A stretch of DNA of 64,000 bases, from assembly GCA_015655355.1 (NCBI GenBank), contig JAATFG010000065.1, positions 26,990 to 90,989 of the forward strand, read 5' to 3'. This document shows, in pieces, positions 8,938 to 18,256 of the stretch; the stretch's first letter is position 1, and each line of letters starts with the position of its first letter. Position numbers and translations under genes: made by a program. The notes beneath the pieces are model-generated. The model was not told the DNA's origin, made no database searches, and worked only from the letters and a program-made list of their open reading frames with translations. The stretch comes from Lysobacterales bacterium. GTDB lineage: Bacteria; Pseudomonadota; Gammaproteobacteria; Xanthomonadales; Xanthomonadaceae.

Positions 8938-9926
8938 ACGTGCAACGCTGGCTGGTTCCCGTGTTGATCGTCGCGCTGCTGTCGAGCGTGTTCGCATCGC
9001 TGGCACTGGGCTCCGCACCGGTGCCTGTATTCGCCGGCTTGAGCGACTGGATGCACGCACGCGAAACCGCCGCGGCGATGATCGTCGGCGACATCCGCCT
9101 GCCGCGCACCGTGCTCGCCTTGCTGGTCGGCGCCTGCCTCGGTTTGAGCGGCGCGGCGATGCAGGGTTTGCTGCGCAACCCGCTGGCCGATCCGGGCTTG
9201 ACCGGTGCCTCGCAAGGCGCGGCGCTCGGCGCGGCGGCGGTGTTCTATTTCGGCGTGTTCGCTTCATGGGGTTCGCTGGCGCCGGCGCTGGCCGGTTTGA
9301 TCGGTGCCGGCGCATGCCTGTTGCTGATGCTGCTGCTGGCCGGCAAGGCGCGGCCGGCGCAACTGATCCTCGCGGGGTTGGCGATTTCCAGCCTCGCCGG
9401 CGCGTTGCTGGCGGTGGTGCTGAATTTCGCGCCGAACCCTTACGCGATGCAGGAGCTGATTTTCTGGATGCTCGGCTCGGTGGAAGACCGCGGCCTGTCG
9501 CAGCAATGGCTGTTGTGGCCGGCGCTGGCGCTGGGCGCGGCGCTGGTGTTCTCGCAACGCCGCTTGCTCGCCGCGCTGGGCATGGGCGAAGCGGTCGCGC
9601 AGAGCCTCGGTTTTTCGGTGCAGCGCGGCGGGCGCGTGATCGTGCTCGGCGTGGCGCTGATGATCGGCGCATCGGTGTCGATCGCCGGCAATGTCGGCTT
9701 CGTCGGCCTGGTCGTGCCGCATCTGCTGCGCCCGCTGGTGAAGCACAAGCCGGAAAGACTGCTGCTGCCGTCGATGCTGTTCGGTGCGCTGCTGGTTGAA
9801 GTGGCCGACATCTGCGTGCGCCTGTTGCCGCCGGGTCGCGACGTCAAGCTCGGTGTGCTCACCTCGCTGATCGGCGCGCCGCTTTTCATCCATCTGGTGT
9901 GGAAGGAGCGCCGACAGTGGACGTGA
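8934..9926 (+). CDS. btuC: Cobalamin ABC transporter permease (BtuC-like, FecCD family)
   Basis: A 330-residue, about ten-helix inner-membrane permease of the FecCD/BtuC family. Family signatures are RLPRTVLALLVGACLGLSG, MQGLLRNPLADP, and GFVGLVVPHLLR near residue 255, the coupling-helix region that touches the ATPase. The ATG sits in an ATGA overlap with btuF; longer in-frame starts would lie within btuF and lack a ribosome site. It forms the BtuC2D2 importer with the next gene. Confidence 0.92.
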   Translation: MNVQRWLVPVLIVALLSSVFASLALGSAPVPVFAGLSDWMHARETAAAMIVGDIRLPRTVLALLVGACLGLSGAAMQGLLRNPLADPGLTGASQGAALGAAAVFYFGVFASWGSLAPALAGLIGAGACLLLMLLLAGKARPAQLILAGLAISSLAGALLAVVLNFAPNPYAMQELIFWMLGSVEDRGLSQQWLLWPALALGAALVFSQRRLLAALGMGEAVAQSLGFSVQRGGRVIVLGVALMIGASVSIAGNVGFVGLVVPHLLRPLVKHKPERLLLPSMLFGALLVEVADICVRLLPPGRDVKLGVLTSLIGAPLFIHLVWKERRQWT

Positions 9927-10684
9927 CCGTTTCCGACAAAGGCGCGCTGCTGCATGTCGAAGGCCTGGGCGTCGGCGAACGCCTGCGCGATGCGGGCTTC
10001 GATTTGCGCAGCGGCGAAGTGCTCGGTGTGCTCGGCCGCAATGGCGCGGGCAAGTCGAGCTTGCTGCAAGCCGTCGCCGGCATCGTTCCGCATCGCGGCA
10101 ACGTGCGTCTCGAAGGACACAATCTGGACGCGCTGCCGTTGTCGCAGCGCGCGCGCCTGGTCGGCTGGCTGCCGCAGAATTCTGGCAGCGCATGGTCGCT
10201 GGACGTGCGCGACGTGGTTGCGCTGGGCCGCCTGCCGTGGGGCGACGAGGATGCACAGGCGATTGCCGGCGCCGCGCGCCGCACCGGCATCGAAGCGCTG
10301 ATGGCGCGGCGCATCGACCAGCTTTCCGGCGGCGAGCAGTCGCGCGTGTGGCTGGCGCGCGTGCTGGCCGGGCAGCCGCGCGTGTTGCTGGCCGACGAGC
10401 CGATCGCCAGCCTCGACCTCGCTTACCAGCGCCAGATCCTGCACCTGCTGCGCGCCTATGTTGATGGGCATGCGGCCGATGCCGGCCATGGCGTGCTGCT
10501 GGCGATGCACGATCTTGGCCTGGCCGCGCGTTATTGCGACCGCGTGCTGCTGCTCGATGGCGGCCGCATCGTCGCGCTCGGCACGCCCGCCGAGGTGTTG
10601 ACCGAAGAGCGTCTGTCGCAAGTGTTCGACGTGCCGGTGCGCGTGCGCCTCGGCGACGATCCGCCAATGGTTGCGTTGAAGTGA
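9917..10684 (+). CDS. btuD: Cobalamin ABC transporter ATP-binding protein (BtuD-like)
   Basis: A 255-residue ABC ATPase of the iron/B12 importer class. Walker A is GRNGAGKSS (about residue 38), the signature is LSGGEQSR, Walker B is VLLADEP followed by ASLDLAYQ, and the switch His is in LAMHDLGLAAR. The GTG at 9917 is chosen over the upstream GTG at 9899 because AAGGAG lies eight bases before it. It overlaps btuC by ten bases. It energises cobalamin uptake. Confidence 0.92.
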   Translation: MDVTVSDKGALLHVEGLGVGERLRDAGFDLRSGEVLGVLGRNGAGKSSLLQAVAGIVPHRGNVRLEGHNLDALPLSQRARLVGWLPQNSGSAWSLDVRDVVALGRLPWGDEDAQAIAGAARRTGIEALMARRIDQLSGGEQSRVWLARVLAGQPRVLLADEPIASLDLAYQRQILHLLRAYVDGHAADAGHGVLLAMHDLGLAARYCDRVLLLDGGRIVALGTPAEVLTEERLSQVFDVPVRVRLGDDPPMVALK

Positions 10685-10691
10685 GGTGTGC

Positions 10692-11225
10692 ATGAAACCC
10701 GGCCCGATCCGCGACGAATGCTGCTATCCCTTCATCTACGAAACTTCGCACCTGTGCGATTACGAAGTCGTCACCGACGAGCTGTGCGGGCATGTCGGCG
10801 CGGCGCTGTCGCTGCTGGCGGAGGCGCGGACGACGATGCGCGACATCGCCGAAGACCTGGACAAGTTGCAACCGCTGGCTTTCCACGCCAACGGCTCGAT
10901 TCGCGGCCGCCTGGCGATCGGGGAAAGCGACATCGCGTGGCTGCAATCGCGGCTGGCGCATTACCGCGACGAAGTGGCCGCCGGCATCCACGGCTTCGTA
11001 TTGCCGCGCGGCGCGCAACCGGTGCCGCAATTGCACCTGGCGCGTTCGGCGGCGAAGAAGGCGATCCGCGCACTGGTGCGGGTCGAACAGGAAGGCCGCG
11101 AGATTCCCGCGGTCGTGCCGCGCCTGCTCAATCTGATCTGCAATTTCTGCTTCGTGCTGACGCTGGCCATCAATCGCCGGCGCGGCGTCGACGAAATCCC
11201 GTTCGTCAGCAAGAGCTACGGCTGA
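10692..11225 (+). CDS. PduO/MMAB-type cobalamin adenosyltransferase homologue lacking catalytic motifs
   Basis: A 177-residue protein that aligns with ATP:cob(I)alamin adenosyltransferases over most of its length: YEVVTDELCGHVGAAL matches the VGTTDELNSxIG region, FVLPRG matches FILPGG, and LLNLICNFCFVL matches YLNRLSDLLF. The N-terminal ATP-binding TGDxGxT segment is replaced by a Cys-containing IRDECCYPFIYETSHLC stretch, and the RRAER motif is KKAIR. It is the last gene of the btuBFCD operon, 7 bases after btuD. Either it is a divergent enzyme or a non-catalytic cobalamin-handling protein; the sequence favours altered function. ATG chosen over GTG 10686. Confidence 0.75.
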   Translation: MKPGPIRDECCYPFIYETSHLCDYEVVTDELCGHVGAALSLLAEARTTMRDIAEDLDKLQPLAFHANGSIRGRLAIGESDIAWLQSRLAHYRDEVAAGIHGFVLPRGAQPVPQLHLARSAAKKAIRALVRVEQEGREIPAVVPRLLNLICNFCFVLTLAINRRRGVDEIPFVSKSYG

Positions 11226-11228
11226 GCG

Positions 11229-11711
11229 TCACAGCGCGGCGAGGAAAATCCGCGCGATTTCTTCCAGGCCGCGCTGGTCGTCGGCGTCGAAGCGCGCCAG
11301 TTTCGGCGAATCGATGTCGAGCACGCCGACCAGCTCGCCGTTCGCGGTGACCAGCGGCACCACGATTTCCGAGTTGCTCGCCGAATCGCAGGCGATGTGG
11401 CCGGGGAACGCATGCACGTCGGCGACGAGCTGGGTCTGCCGCGAACTGGCCGCCGCGCCGCACACGCCCTTGTCCAGCGCGATGCGCACGCAGGCCGGCA
11501 GGCCCTGGAACGGGCCGACGACCAGCTCGGTGCCGTCGAAGAAATAGAAACCGGCCCAGTTCAGGTCGTGCAGGGAATTGAACAGCAGCGCGGAAAGATT
11601 GGCCGCGTTGGCGATGCGGTCGCGCTCGCCATGGAGCAGGCCGCGCGCCTGTTCGGCCAGTTGCGCGTACTGCTCGGGCTTGCCGCCGTCGAGGGTCTGG
11701 GAAGTGAACAT
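11229..11711 (-). CDS. msrC: Free methionine-(R)-sulfoxide reductase (GAF domain)
   Basis: A 160-residue single GAF-domain enzyme that reduces free L-methionine-(R)-S-oxide, repairing oxidised methionine in the cytoplasm. The three family cysteines are Cys74 (LPACVRI), Cys84 (KGVCGAA) and Cys108 (HIACDS); their spacing of 10 and 24 equals that of E. coli YebR/fRMsr (84, 94, 118). GVLDIDSP is a typical GAF end motif. The gene is convergent with the preceding cobalamin operon (3-base gap) and divergent from nrdAB. ATG at 11711 gives MFTSQTL, and further upstream codons reach into the nrdAB promoter. Confidence 0.92.
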   Translation of the reverse strand: MFTSQTLDGGKPEQYAQLAEQARGLLHGERDRIANAANLSALLFNSLHDLNWAGFYFFDGTELVVGPFQGLPACVRIALDKGVCGAAASSRQTQLVADVHAFPGHIACDSASNSEIVVPLVTANGELVGVLDIDSPKLARFDADDQRGLEEIARIFLAAL

Positions 11712-11783
11712 GCGCAGATTGTAGTGGCTCGGAGCGTCGCGCGTGCTGCTCGAACGCGGACGCAGCGTTCGGAATATCTGGTG

Positions 11784-11812
11784 TTGACGCCTCCGGCTTT
11801 CCCCACTATGTT
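11784..11812 (+). promoter_or_regulatory. Predicted sigma70 promoter of nrdAB
   Basis: TTGACG (11784-11789), a 17-base spacer, and TATGTT (11807-11812). The predicted transcript start near 11819 falls just at the 5' edge of the cobalamin riboswitch, as expected for a riboswitch-led mRNA. Confidence 0.6.
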
Positions 11813-11819
11813 GTGGTCG

Positions 11820-12000
11820 TCGGTTCCGGCGGCCTGCAAGCCAATGGATCAAAAGGGAAGCCGGTTGGAAGCCGGCACTGCCCCGCAGCGGTAATTGGGA
11901 ACGACTCCGCCACGAGCACTGAGGCCAGGCCTCGGGAAGCGGCGGACTAGGAGGAAGCGCAGGCTTCCGCGCCCATCAGTCCGAAGACCTGCCGACAGCC
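11820..12000 (+). promoter_or_regulatory. Cobalamin riboswitch upstream of nrdAB
   Basis: Core elements are AAAGGGAAGCCGG (about 11852), GCCGGCACTGCCCCGCAGC (about 11871), the GCGGTAA stretch (to 11894), CACGAGCACTGAGGCC, CGGGAAGCGGCGG (about 11933) and CAGTCCGAAGACCTGCC (11977-11993), the B12-box order. The 186-base segment from 12001 to nrdA contains a CGATCC/GGATCG hairpin (12140-12159) that could belong to the expression platform. Predicted outcome: cobalamin switches off the B12-independent class Ia reductase. Confidence 0.93.
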
Positions 12001-12186
12001 GCGCGCAGCACGCCGCGCGGTGCCGGCCGAGGAATCTCCGCAGGGGGGATGGCTGGTGGAGCGGGCAACACGCGCCGGATTGGTGCGTCTCAAGCCCTGC
12101 GACGCCTCTGTCCCATGCTGCCGATGCCACGGCCCTCCACGATCCGCGCGGGAGGATCGCCTCGTGCATCACGCATGGAGAACAAC

Positions 12187-14598
12187 ATGAGCAACACCGA
12201 TATCCTCGCCGAGCGCGATACCGTTTCCGCATCGCCCGTTTCCGCGCAAGCCGCGTTCGCGCTGACCCCGCCGCCGTCGAACCTGGCGATGCACGTGACC
12301 AAGCGCAACGGCCAGCGCGAACTGGTCGACCTGAACAAGATCGTGCGCGCGGTGCTGCGCTGCTGCGACGGCCTGCACGCGGTCGATCCGATGCGCGTGG
12401 CCACGCGCACCATTTCCGGCCTGTACGACGGCGCGACCACGCGCGAACTGGACGAACTGTCGATCCGCACCGCCGCGCTGCTGATCGGCGAGGAGCCCGA
12501 ATACGGCCGGCTCGCCGCGCGCCTGCTTGCCGGCGCGATCGCGAAGGAAGTGTCCGGGCAGGAAATCCACGCGTTCTCGCAATCCGTCGCGCGCGGCCAC
12601 GAGGTCGGCCTGATCAACGACCGCCTGCTCGGTTTCGTGCAGGCCAACGCGCGCAAATTGAACGACGCGCTCGACGCGTCGCTCGACCTGAACTTCGATT
12701 ACTTCGGCCTGCGCACGCTGTACGACCGTTACCTGCTGCGCCATCCGCACGAGCGCAAGGTGATCGAGACGCCGCAGCAGTTCTTCCTGCGCATCGCCTG
12801 CGCGCTGAGCGAAGACGTGACCGAAGCGCTGGCGCTGTACCGGCGCATGGGCGAGCTGGACTACATTCCCTCGTCGCCGACGCTGTTCAACGCCGGCACG
12901 CGGCATGAGCAGTTGTCTTCATGCTTCCTGCTCGATTCGCCGCAGGATTCGCTGGAATCGATCTACCAGAAATACGGCGAAATCGCCCAGTTGTCGAAGT
13001 TCAGCGGCGGCATCGGCGTGGCCTATTCGCGGGTGCGTTCGCGCGGCTCGCTGATCCGCTCGACCAACGGCCACAGCAACGGCATCGTGCCGTGGCTGAA
13101 GACGCTGGATTCGTCGGTCGCCGCGGTCAACCAGGGCGGGAAACGGAAGGGCGCGGCCTGCGTGTATCTGGAAACCTGGCACGCCGACATCGAGGACTTC
13201 CTCGAACTGCGCGACAACGCCGGCGACGATGCGCGGCGCACGCACAACCTCAACCTTGCGAACTGGGTGCCGGATCTTTTCATGCAGCGCGTCGCGGCCG
13301 ACGCCGAGTGGTCGCTGTTCGATCCGCACGCGGTGCCGGAACTGGTGGATCTGTACGACGAGGACTTCAAGCGCGCCTACGAGCAGGCCGAAGCGCAGGG
13401 CAAGGCGAGCAAGACGATTCCGGCGCGCAAGCTGTACGCGCGGATGATGCGTTCGCTGGCCGAAACCGGCAACGGCTGGATGACCTTCAAGGACAAGTGC
13501 AACCGCGCCAGCAACCAGACCGCGAAGCCTGGCAACGTCATCCACCTGTCCAACTTGTGCACCGAAATCCTCGAAGTGACCAGCGCCGAGGAGACCGCGG
13601 TGTGCAACCTCGGTTCGATCAACCTCGCCCGGCATTTCGACGAGCACGGCCAGTTCGATTTCGACAAGCTCGGCGAAACCGTGCGCCTGGCGGTGCGCCA
13701 GCTCGATCGCGTGATCGACCTGAATTTCTATCCGATCGAACCGGCGCGCCGCGGCAACCTGCGCTGGCGCCCGGTCGGCCTCGGCTGCATGGGCTTGCAG
13801 GACGTGTTCTTCAAGCTGCGCCTGCCGTTCGACAGCGAACCGGCGCGCGCGCTGTCATCGAGGATCGCCGAGGAAATCTATTTCAACGCGCTGGAAACTT
13901 CGTGCGAATTGGCGCAGGAAAAGGGCGCGCACCCGAACTTCGCCGACACCCGCGCCGCCAACGGCGAATTGCAGTTCGATGCGTGGAATGTCGTTCCCGG
14001 CAACATCGAACGCTGGGACGCGTTGCGCGGACGGATCAGGCAGCACGGCCTGCGCAATTCGCTGCTGGTCGCGATCGCGCCGACCGCGACGATCGCCTCG
14101 ATCGCCGGTTGCTACGAGTGCATCGAGCCGCAGATCAGCAACCTGTTCAAGCGCGAAACGCTTTCGGGCGATTTCCTGCAGGTGAATCGTTATCTGGTCG
14201 AGGAGCTGAAGAAGCTCGGCCTGTGGACGGCGGAAATGCGCGACGAGATCAAGCTGGCCGAAGGTTCGATCCAGGGCATCGCGCAGATTCCGGACATGCT
14301 GCAGCAGGTGTATCGCACCGCGTGGGAATTGCCGATGCGTTCGCTGATCGACATGGCCGCCGAGCGCGGCGCCTTCATCGACCAGTCCGCCTCGCTCAAC
14401 CTGTTCATGGAAAGCCCGAACATCGGCGCGCTGTCGTCGATGTACATGCATGCATGGAAGCAGGGCCTGAAGACCACGTATTACCTGCGTTCGCGTCCGG
14501 CGACGAAGATCGCGAAAACCACGGTCAGTACCTACACGCCGGTGCAGGCGGTGGCCTGTTCGCTGGAAAACCCGGAAAGCTGCGAGGCCTGCCAATGA
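12187..14598 (+). CDS. nrdA: Ribonucleoside-diphosphate reductase class Ia alpha subunit
   Basis: An 803-residue large subunit that reduces ribonucleoside diphosphates to deoxy forms. An N-terminal ATP-cone (about residues 35-125, VTKRNGQRELVDLNKIVRAV) is the allosteric activity site. The active site includes Cys in SSCFLLDS, the N-x-Cys-x-Glu loop NLCTEI, and Cys in VCNLGSINL, with the substrate region TATIASIAGCYE. The C-terminus ends with the redox pair CEAC. The start is set at MSNTDIL because GGAG lies six bases upstream; an in-frame ATG at 12175 lacks one. It overlaps nrdB by ATGA. Confidence 0.95.
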   Translation: MSNTDILAERDTVSASPVSAQAAFALTPPPSNLAMHVTKRNGQRELVDLNKIVRAVLRCCDGLHAVDPMRVATRTISGLYDGATTRELDELSIRTAALLIGEEPEYGRLAARLLAGAIAKEVSGQEIHAFSQSVARGHEVGLINDRLLGFVQANARKLNDALDASLDLNFDYFGLRTLYDRYLLRHPHERKVIETPQQFFLRIACALSEDVTEALALYRRMGELDYIPSSPTLFNAGTRHEQLSSCFLLDSPQDSLESIYQKYGEIAQLSKFSGGIGVAYSRVRSRGSLIRSTNGHSNGIVPWLKTLDSSVAAVNQGGKRKGAACVYLETWHADIEDFLELRDNAGDDARRTHNLNLANWVPDLFMQRVAADAEWSLFDPHAVPELVDLYDEDFKRAYEQAEAQGKASKTIPARKLYARMMRSLAETGNGWMTFKDKCNRASNQTAKPGNVIHLSNLCTEILEVTSAEETAVCNLGSINLARHFDEHGQFDFDKLGETVRLAVRQLDRVIDLNFYPIEPARRGNLRWRPVGLGCMGLQDVFFKLRLPFDSEPARALSSRIAEEIYFNALETSCELAQEKGAHPNFADTRAANGELQFDAWNVVPGNIERWDALRGRIRQHGLRNSLLVAIAPTATIASIAGCYECIEPQISNLFKRETLSGDFLQVNRYLVEELKKLGLWTAEMRDEIKLAEGSIQGIAQIPDMLQQVYRTAWELPMRSLIDMAAERGAFIDQSASLNLFMESPNIGALSSMYMHAWKQGLKTTYYLRSRPATKIAKTTVSTYTPVQAVACSLENPESCEACQ

Positions 14599-15614
14599 GC
14601 GCGCAACGCAAGCAAATGCTGCTCGATCCGGGCTTCGAGCTCACCCTGCGGCCGATGCGCTACCCGCAGTTCTACGACATGTACCGCGACGCTATCCGCA
14701 ACACGTGGACGGTGGACGAGATCAATTTCCAGATCGACATCTCCGACCTGCACCACAAGCTCACGCCGGCGGACCGGCACCTGATCCATCGCCTCGTCGC
14801 GTTCTTCGCCACCGGCGATTCGATCGTGTCGAACAACCTGGTGCTCAATCTCTACCAGCACCTCAACGCGCCGGAAGCGCGCATGTACCTGTCGCGGCAG
14901 TTGTACGAGGAAGCGCTGCACGTCCAGTTCTACCTGACCTTGCTCGACAACTACCTGCCCGATCCGGCCGAGCGGGTGAAAGCGTTTGCCGCGGTCGAGA
15001 ACATCCCGTCGATCAAGAAGAAGGCGGATTTCTGCTTCAAGTGGATCGATTCGATCCAGGGCCTCGCGCGCATCGAGACGCGCGAGCAGCGCCGCCAGTT
15101 CCTGCTCAACCAGATCTGCTTCGCCGCGTGCATCGAAGGCCTGTTCTTCTTCGCCGCCTTTGCCTACGTGTTCTATTTCCGCTCGCGCGGCTTGCTGCCG
15201 GGACTGGCGTCGGGCACGAACTGGGTGTTCCGCGACGAAAGCGCGCACATGGCGTTTGCCTTCGAGTGCGTGCGCGTGGTGCGCGAGGAGGAGCCGGATT
15301 TGTTCGACGAGCGAATGCAGCAGCAGGTCTACGCGATGCTCGACGAGGCGATCGAATGCGAGGCGCAGTTCGCCGAGGACGTGCTGTCCGGCGGCGTCGC
15401 CGGCATTTCCGCGCGCGACATGCGCCAGTACCTGCAATATTGCGCCGACAACCATTTCGCGCGGCTGGGCATGGACAAGAAGTACCACGTGCGCAACCCG
15501 CTGCCGTTCATGGAATTGCAGGACGTGCAGGAGCTGACCAACTTCTTCGAGCGCCGCGTCTCCGCGTACCAGGTCGGGGTGACCGGCGACGTGAGTTTCG
15601 ACGTGGCGTTCTGA
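14595..15614 (+). CDS. nrdB: Ribonucleoside-diphosphate reductase class Ia beta subunit
   Basis: A 339-residue small subunit that holds the di-iron centre and the stable tyrosyl radical. Ligand motifs are TGDSIVSNN (first carboxylate), EEALHVQFY with the Glu-x2-His pair and a radical Tyr four residues after His, EGLFFFAAF, and RDESAHMAF near residue 215. The Tyr is retained, so it is a tyrosyl-radical type and not the Phe-containing class Ic. Translationally coupled to nrdA; a GC-rich hairpin follows. No nrdX or ferredoxin gene accompanies it. Confidence 0.95.
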   Translation: MSAQRKQMLLDPGFELTLRPMRYPQFYDMYRDAIRNTWTVDEINFQIDISDLHHKLTPADRHLIHRLVAFFATGDSIVSNNLVLNLYQHLNAPEARMYLSRQLYEEALHVQFYLTLLDNYLPDPAERVKAFAAVENIPSIKKKADFCFKWIDSIQGLARIETREQRRQFLLNQICFAACIEGLFFFAAFAYVFYFRSRGLLPGLASGTNWVFRDESAHMAFAFECVRVVREEEPDLFDERMQQQVYAMLDEAIECEAQFAEDVLSGGVAGISARDMRQYLQYCADNHFARLGMDKKYHVRNPLPFMELQDVQELTNFFERRVSAYQVGVTGDVSFDVAF

Positions 15615-15640
15615 GCGGAGGCTTCGATCGCGACGATGAC

Positions 15641-15670
15641 GGCCCCGGTTTCCCGGGGCCGTTTCGTTTC
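15641..15670 (+). terminator. Terminator between convergent nrdB and metE
   Basis: Stem GGCCCCGG (15641-15648) and CCGGGGCC (15653-15660) with a TTTC loop, followed by GTTTCGTTTC. The T-tract is interrupted, so termination may be moderate. It lies four bases before the metE stop, which reads from the other strand. Confidence 0.7.
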
Positions 15671-15673
15671 CGC

Positions 15674-17971
15674 TCACGCGGCGCGCGCGAATTCCGTGCG
15701 CAGGAGCTGCGCGGCTTCGACCAGCGCCTGCAAGGCCGCGCGCGTTTCCGCCCAGCCGCGCGTTTTCAGCCCGCAATCCGGGTTGACCCAGATTTGCCCG
15801 GGCTGCAACACCGCGCAGGCCTTGCGCAGCAGTCCGGCCATCTCGTCCACGCCAGGTATGCGCGGCGAATGGATGTCGTAGACCCCGGGGCCGATTTCGT
15901 TCGGGTAGCGGAACTTCGCGAACGCATCCAGCAATTCCATGCGCGATCGCGAGGTCTCGATCGAGATCACGTCCGCATCCATCGCCGCGACCGCGTCGAT
16001 GATGTCGTTGAATTCGGCGTAGCACATGTGGGTGTGGATCTGGGTCTCGTCGCGCACGCCGTTGGCGCTGATGCGGAATGCATGCACGGCCCAGTTCAAA
16101 TAGTCTTGCCAGTCGCCACGGCGCAGCGGCAGGCCTTCGCGCAATGCCGGCTCGTCGATCTGGATCACGCCGATGCCGGCGGCTTCGAGGTCGAGCACTT
16201 CGTCGCGCAACGCCAGCGCGATCTGCCTGCACGTCTGCGCGCGCGGCTGGTCGTCGCGCACGAACGACCATTGCAGTACCGTCACCGGCCCGGTCAGCAT
16301 GCCTTTCATCGGTTTGTCGGTCAGCGATTGCGCGAATCGCGACCAGCGCAGCGTCATCGGCGCCGGCCGCGACACGTCGCCGTATATGATCGGCGGCTTC
16401 ACGCAGCGCGAACCGTAGCTCTGCACCCAGCCGTTCCTGGTGAAGGCGAAGCCGTCGAGCTGCTCGCCGAAGTATTCGACCATGTCGTTGCGCTCGAATT
16501 CGCCGTGGACCAGCACGTCGAGGCCGATGGCTTCCTGCGCGCGCACGCACTTCGCGGTTTCCGCTTCGAGGAAGGCCGCGTAATCGGCTTCGCCCAGCTT
16601 GCCGGACTTGAACTTCGCGCGCGCCTCGCGCACTGCATGCGTCTGCGGGAACGAGCCGATCGTCGTGGTCGGGAACAGCGGCAACCTGAAGCGTGCGTGC
16701 TGCACCGCGCGGCGCTGCGGCCACGCCGATGCACGCTGCGCCGACGCTGCGTCCAGCGCGTCGAGGCGCGCGGCCACGGCGGGCTTGTGCACGCGGGTCG
16801 AGACGCGCCGCGATTCGATGCGGTCGCGCGCGACCAGCAGGCCGAGTCCGGCCTTCTTCTTGCCTTGCACCGCGTCGGCCAATACGCGCAGTTCGCCGAT
16901 CTTCTGCGTGGCGAAGGCGAGCCAGGATTTCAGCTCGGCCGGCAACGATGTCTCGTGATCGACATCGACCGGCACGTGCAGCAGCGAGCACGACGGCGCC
17001 AGCCACAGCGCATCCGTGCCGCGTTCGGCCTGCGCGCGTTGCGCAAGCACCAGCGCCTTGTCGAGATTGGTGCGCCACACGTTGCGGCCATCGACCAGGC
17101 CGAGCGACAGCACGCGTCCGCGCGGCAGCGCCGCGAGCACGGCGTCGAGTTGCGCCTTGCCGCGGACCAGGTCGACGTGCAGGCCCTCGACCGGCAGCGC
17201 CGCGGCCAGCGCGAGGTTGTCGTCGAGCGAACCGAAATACGTGGCCAGCAACAGTTGCGGGCGCGGCGCGTGCGCCAGCGCGGCATAAGCGCGTGCGTAG
17301 GCGGCGCGGGTGGCGGCATCGAGATCGAGCACCAGGCACGGTTCGTCGATCTGCACCCACTCGGCGCCGGCGTCGTGCAGCTTGCCGAGCAGTTCGGCGT
17401 AGACCGGCAGCAGGGCATCGAGCAACGCCAGCGCGTCGCTGCCATCGGTGGTCTTGGCCAGCTTGAGGAAACTCACCGGGCCGAGCAGCACCGGGCGCGC
17501 GTCGTAGCCGGCGCTGCGCGCTTCGAGGAACTCGGCCAGCGGCTTGTCGCCGCGCAGGGCGAAGCGCTGGCCGGCATGCAGTTCCGGCACGAGGTAGTGG
17601 TAGTTGGTGTCGAACCACTTGGTCATTTCCAGCGCGTGCAGGTCGATGCCGTCGCGCTGGTGGCCGCGCGCGAGCGCGAAGTAGCCGGCCAATGCATCCG
17701 CATCGGCGAGTGCGCGGTAACGCGCGGGAATCGCGTCGAACAGGAACGCGGTGTCGAGCACGTGGTCGTAAAGGGTGAAGTCGTTGCACGGAACCACGTC
17801 GGCGCCGTGCTCGCATTGCAGGCGCCAGTGGCGGTGGCGCAGTTCGCGCGCGCCGGCTTGCAACGCCGCGGCGTCGGTGTCGCCGCGCCAGAAGGATTCC
17901 AGCGCCAGTTTCAGTTCGCGCTTCACGCCGATGCGCGGGAAGCCCAGGTTGGTCACGGTAGTCACGGTCAT
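15674..17971 (-). CDS. metE: Cobalamin-independent methionine synthase
   Basis: A 765-residue enzyme (E. coli 753) that methylates homocysteine directly from 5-methyltetrahydrofolate triglutamate. The N-terminus has the typical [13 protein letters not shown]; the C-terminal catalytic half has the zinc and homocysteine motifs HMCYAEFND (His and Cys ligands) and NPDCGLKTR (last Cys ligand), plus [10 protein letters not shown] and [14 protein letters not shown]. The ATG is preceded by GAGGA. It is led by a cobalamin riboswitch on the same strand and converges on nrdB. Presence of a B12-dependent metH elsewhere is expected from the switch. Confidence 0.97.
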   Translation of the reverse strand: MTVTTVTNLGFPRIGVKRELKLALESFWRGDTDAAALQAGARELRHRHWRLQCEHGADVVPCNDFTLYDHVLDTAFLFDAIPARYRALADADALAGYFALARGHQRDGIDLHALEMTKWFDTNYHYLVPELHAGQRFALRGDKPLAEFLEARSAGYDARPVLLGPVSFLKLAKTTDGSDALALLDALLPVYAELLGKLHDAGAEWVQIDEPCLVLDLDAATRAAYARAYAALAHAPRPQLLLATYFGSLDDNLALAAALPVEGLHVDLVRGKAQLDAVLAALPRGRVLSLGLVDGRNVWRTNLDKALVLAQRAQAERGTDALWLAPSCSLLHVPVDVDHETSLPAELKSWLAFATQKIGELRVLADAVQGKKKAGLGLLVARDRIESRRVSTRVHKPAVAARLDALDAASAQRASAWPQRRAVQHARFRLPLFPTTTIGSFPQTHAVREARAKFKSGKLGEADYAAFLEAETAKCVRAQEAIGLDVLVHGEFERNDMVEYFGEQLDGFAFTRNGWVQSYGSRCVKPPIIYGDVSRPAPMTLRWSRFAQSLTDKPMKGMLTGPVTVLQWSFVRDDQPRAQTCRQIALALRDEVLDLEAAGIGVIQIDEPALREGLPLRRGDWQDYLNWAVHAFRISANGVRDETQIHTHMCYAEFNDIIDAVAAMDADVISIETSRSRMELLDAFAKFRYPNEIGPGVYDIHSPRIPGVDEMAGLLRKACAVLQPGQIWVNPDCGLKTRGWAETRAALQALVEAAQLLRTEFARAA

Positions 17972-18116
17972 GTCCTCGATGCAGTGGGTCACCGGAACCG
18001 ACGTGGCGGGAAATGGACGCGCGCGGACACGCGACGTTTCGCGTCGCGCATCGGCCAGCCGCTTCTCTCCACGGAAGCTCCGGTACGGCGGCGCGCGGGA
18101 TCGGCGCGCCGGCCAA

Positions 18117-18256
18117 GGGCAGGTCTTCGGGCTCGTGGACGTGTTGCGCGTGCCTACGCCGCCGCTTCCCGGAGGGGTGCTCCAGTGCGTGTGACGGCTT
18201 CGTTTCCACCTACCGCTGCGGGACAGCGCCGGCATTGGACCGGCTTCCCTTTTAAT
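18117..18256 (-). promoter_or_regulatory. Cobalamin riboswitch upstream of metE
   Basis: On the minus strand, in order: AAAGGGAAGCCGGT, GCCGGCGCTGTCCCGCAGC followed by GGTA, GCACTGG, CCGGGAAGCGGCGG and GAGCCCGAAGACCTGCC. These are the conserved cobalamin aptamer boxes and match the nrdAB copy closely. About 145 bases then lead to the metE ATG. Expected effect: shut-off of metE when cobalamin allows MetH to work. Confidence 0.94.

Noticed and set aside
10692..11225. Naming the gene as a functional cobO/pduO
   Set aside because: CobO is an unrelated P-loop family, and the PduO catalytic motifs are missing.
11800..11815. Possible NrdR box CACTATGTTGTGG before nrdAB
   Set aside because: The arms are two bases too close compared with the NrdR consensus; it is better explained as the -10 element TATGTT.
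14532..18209. Open frame of over 1200 codons opposite nrdB and across metE
   Set aside because: Composition is Arg/Ala-rich noise; the same DNA codes for NrdB and MetE with intact active sites.
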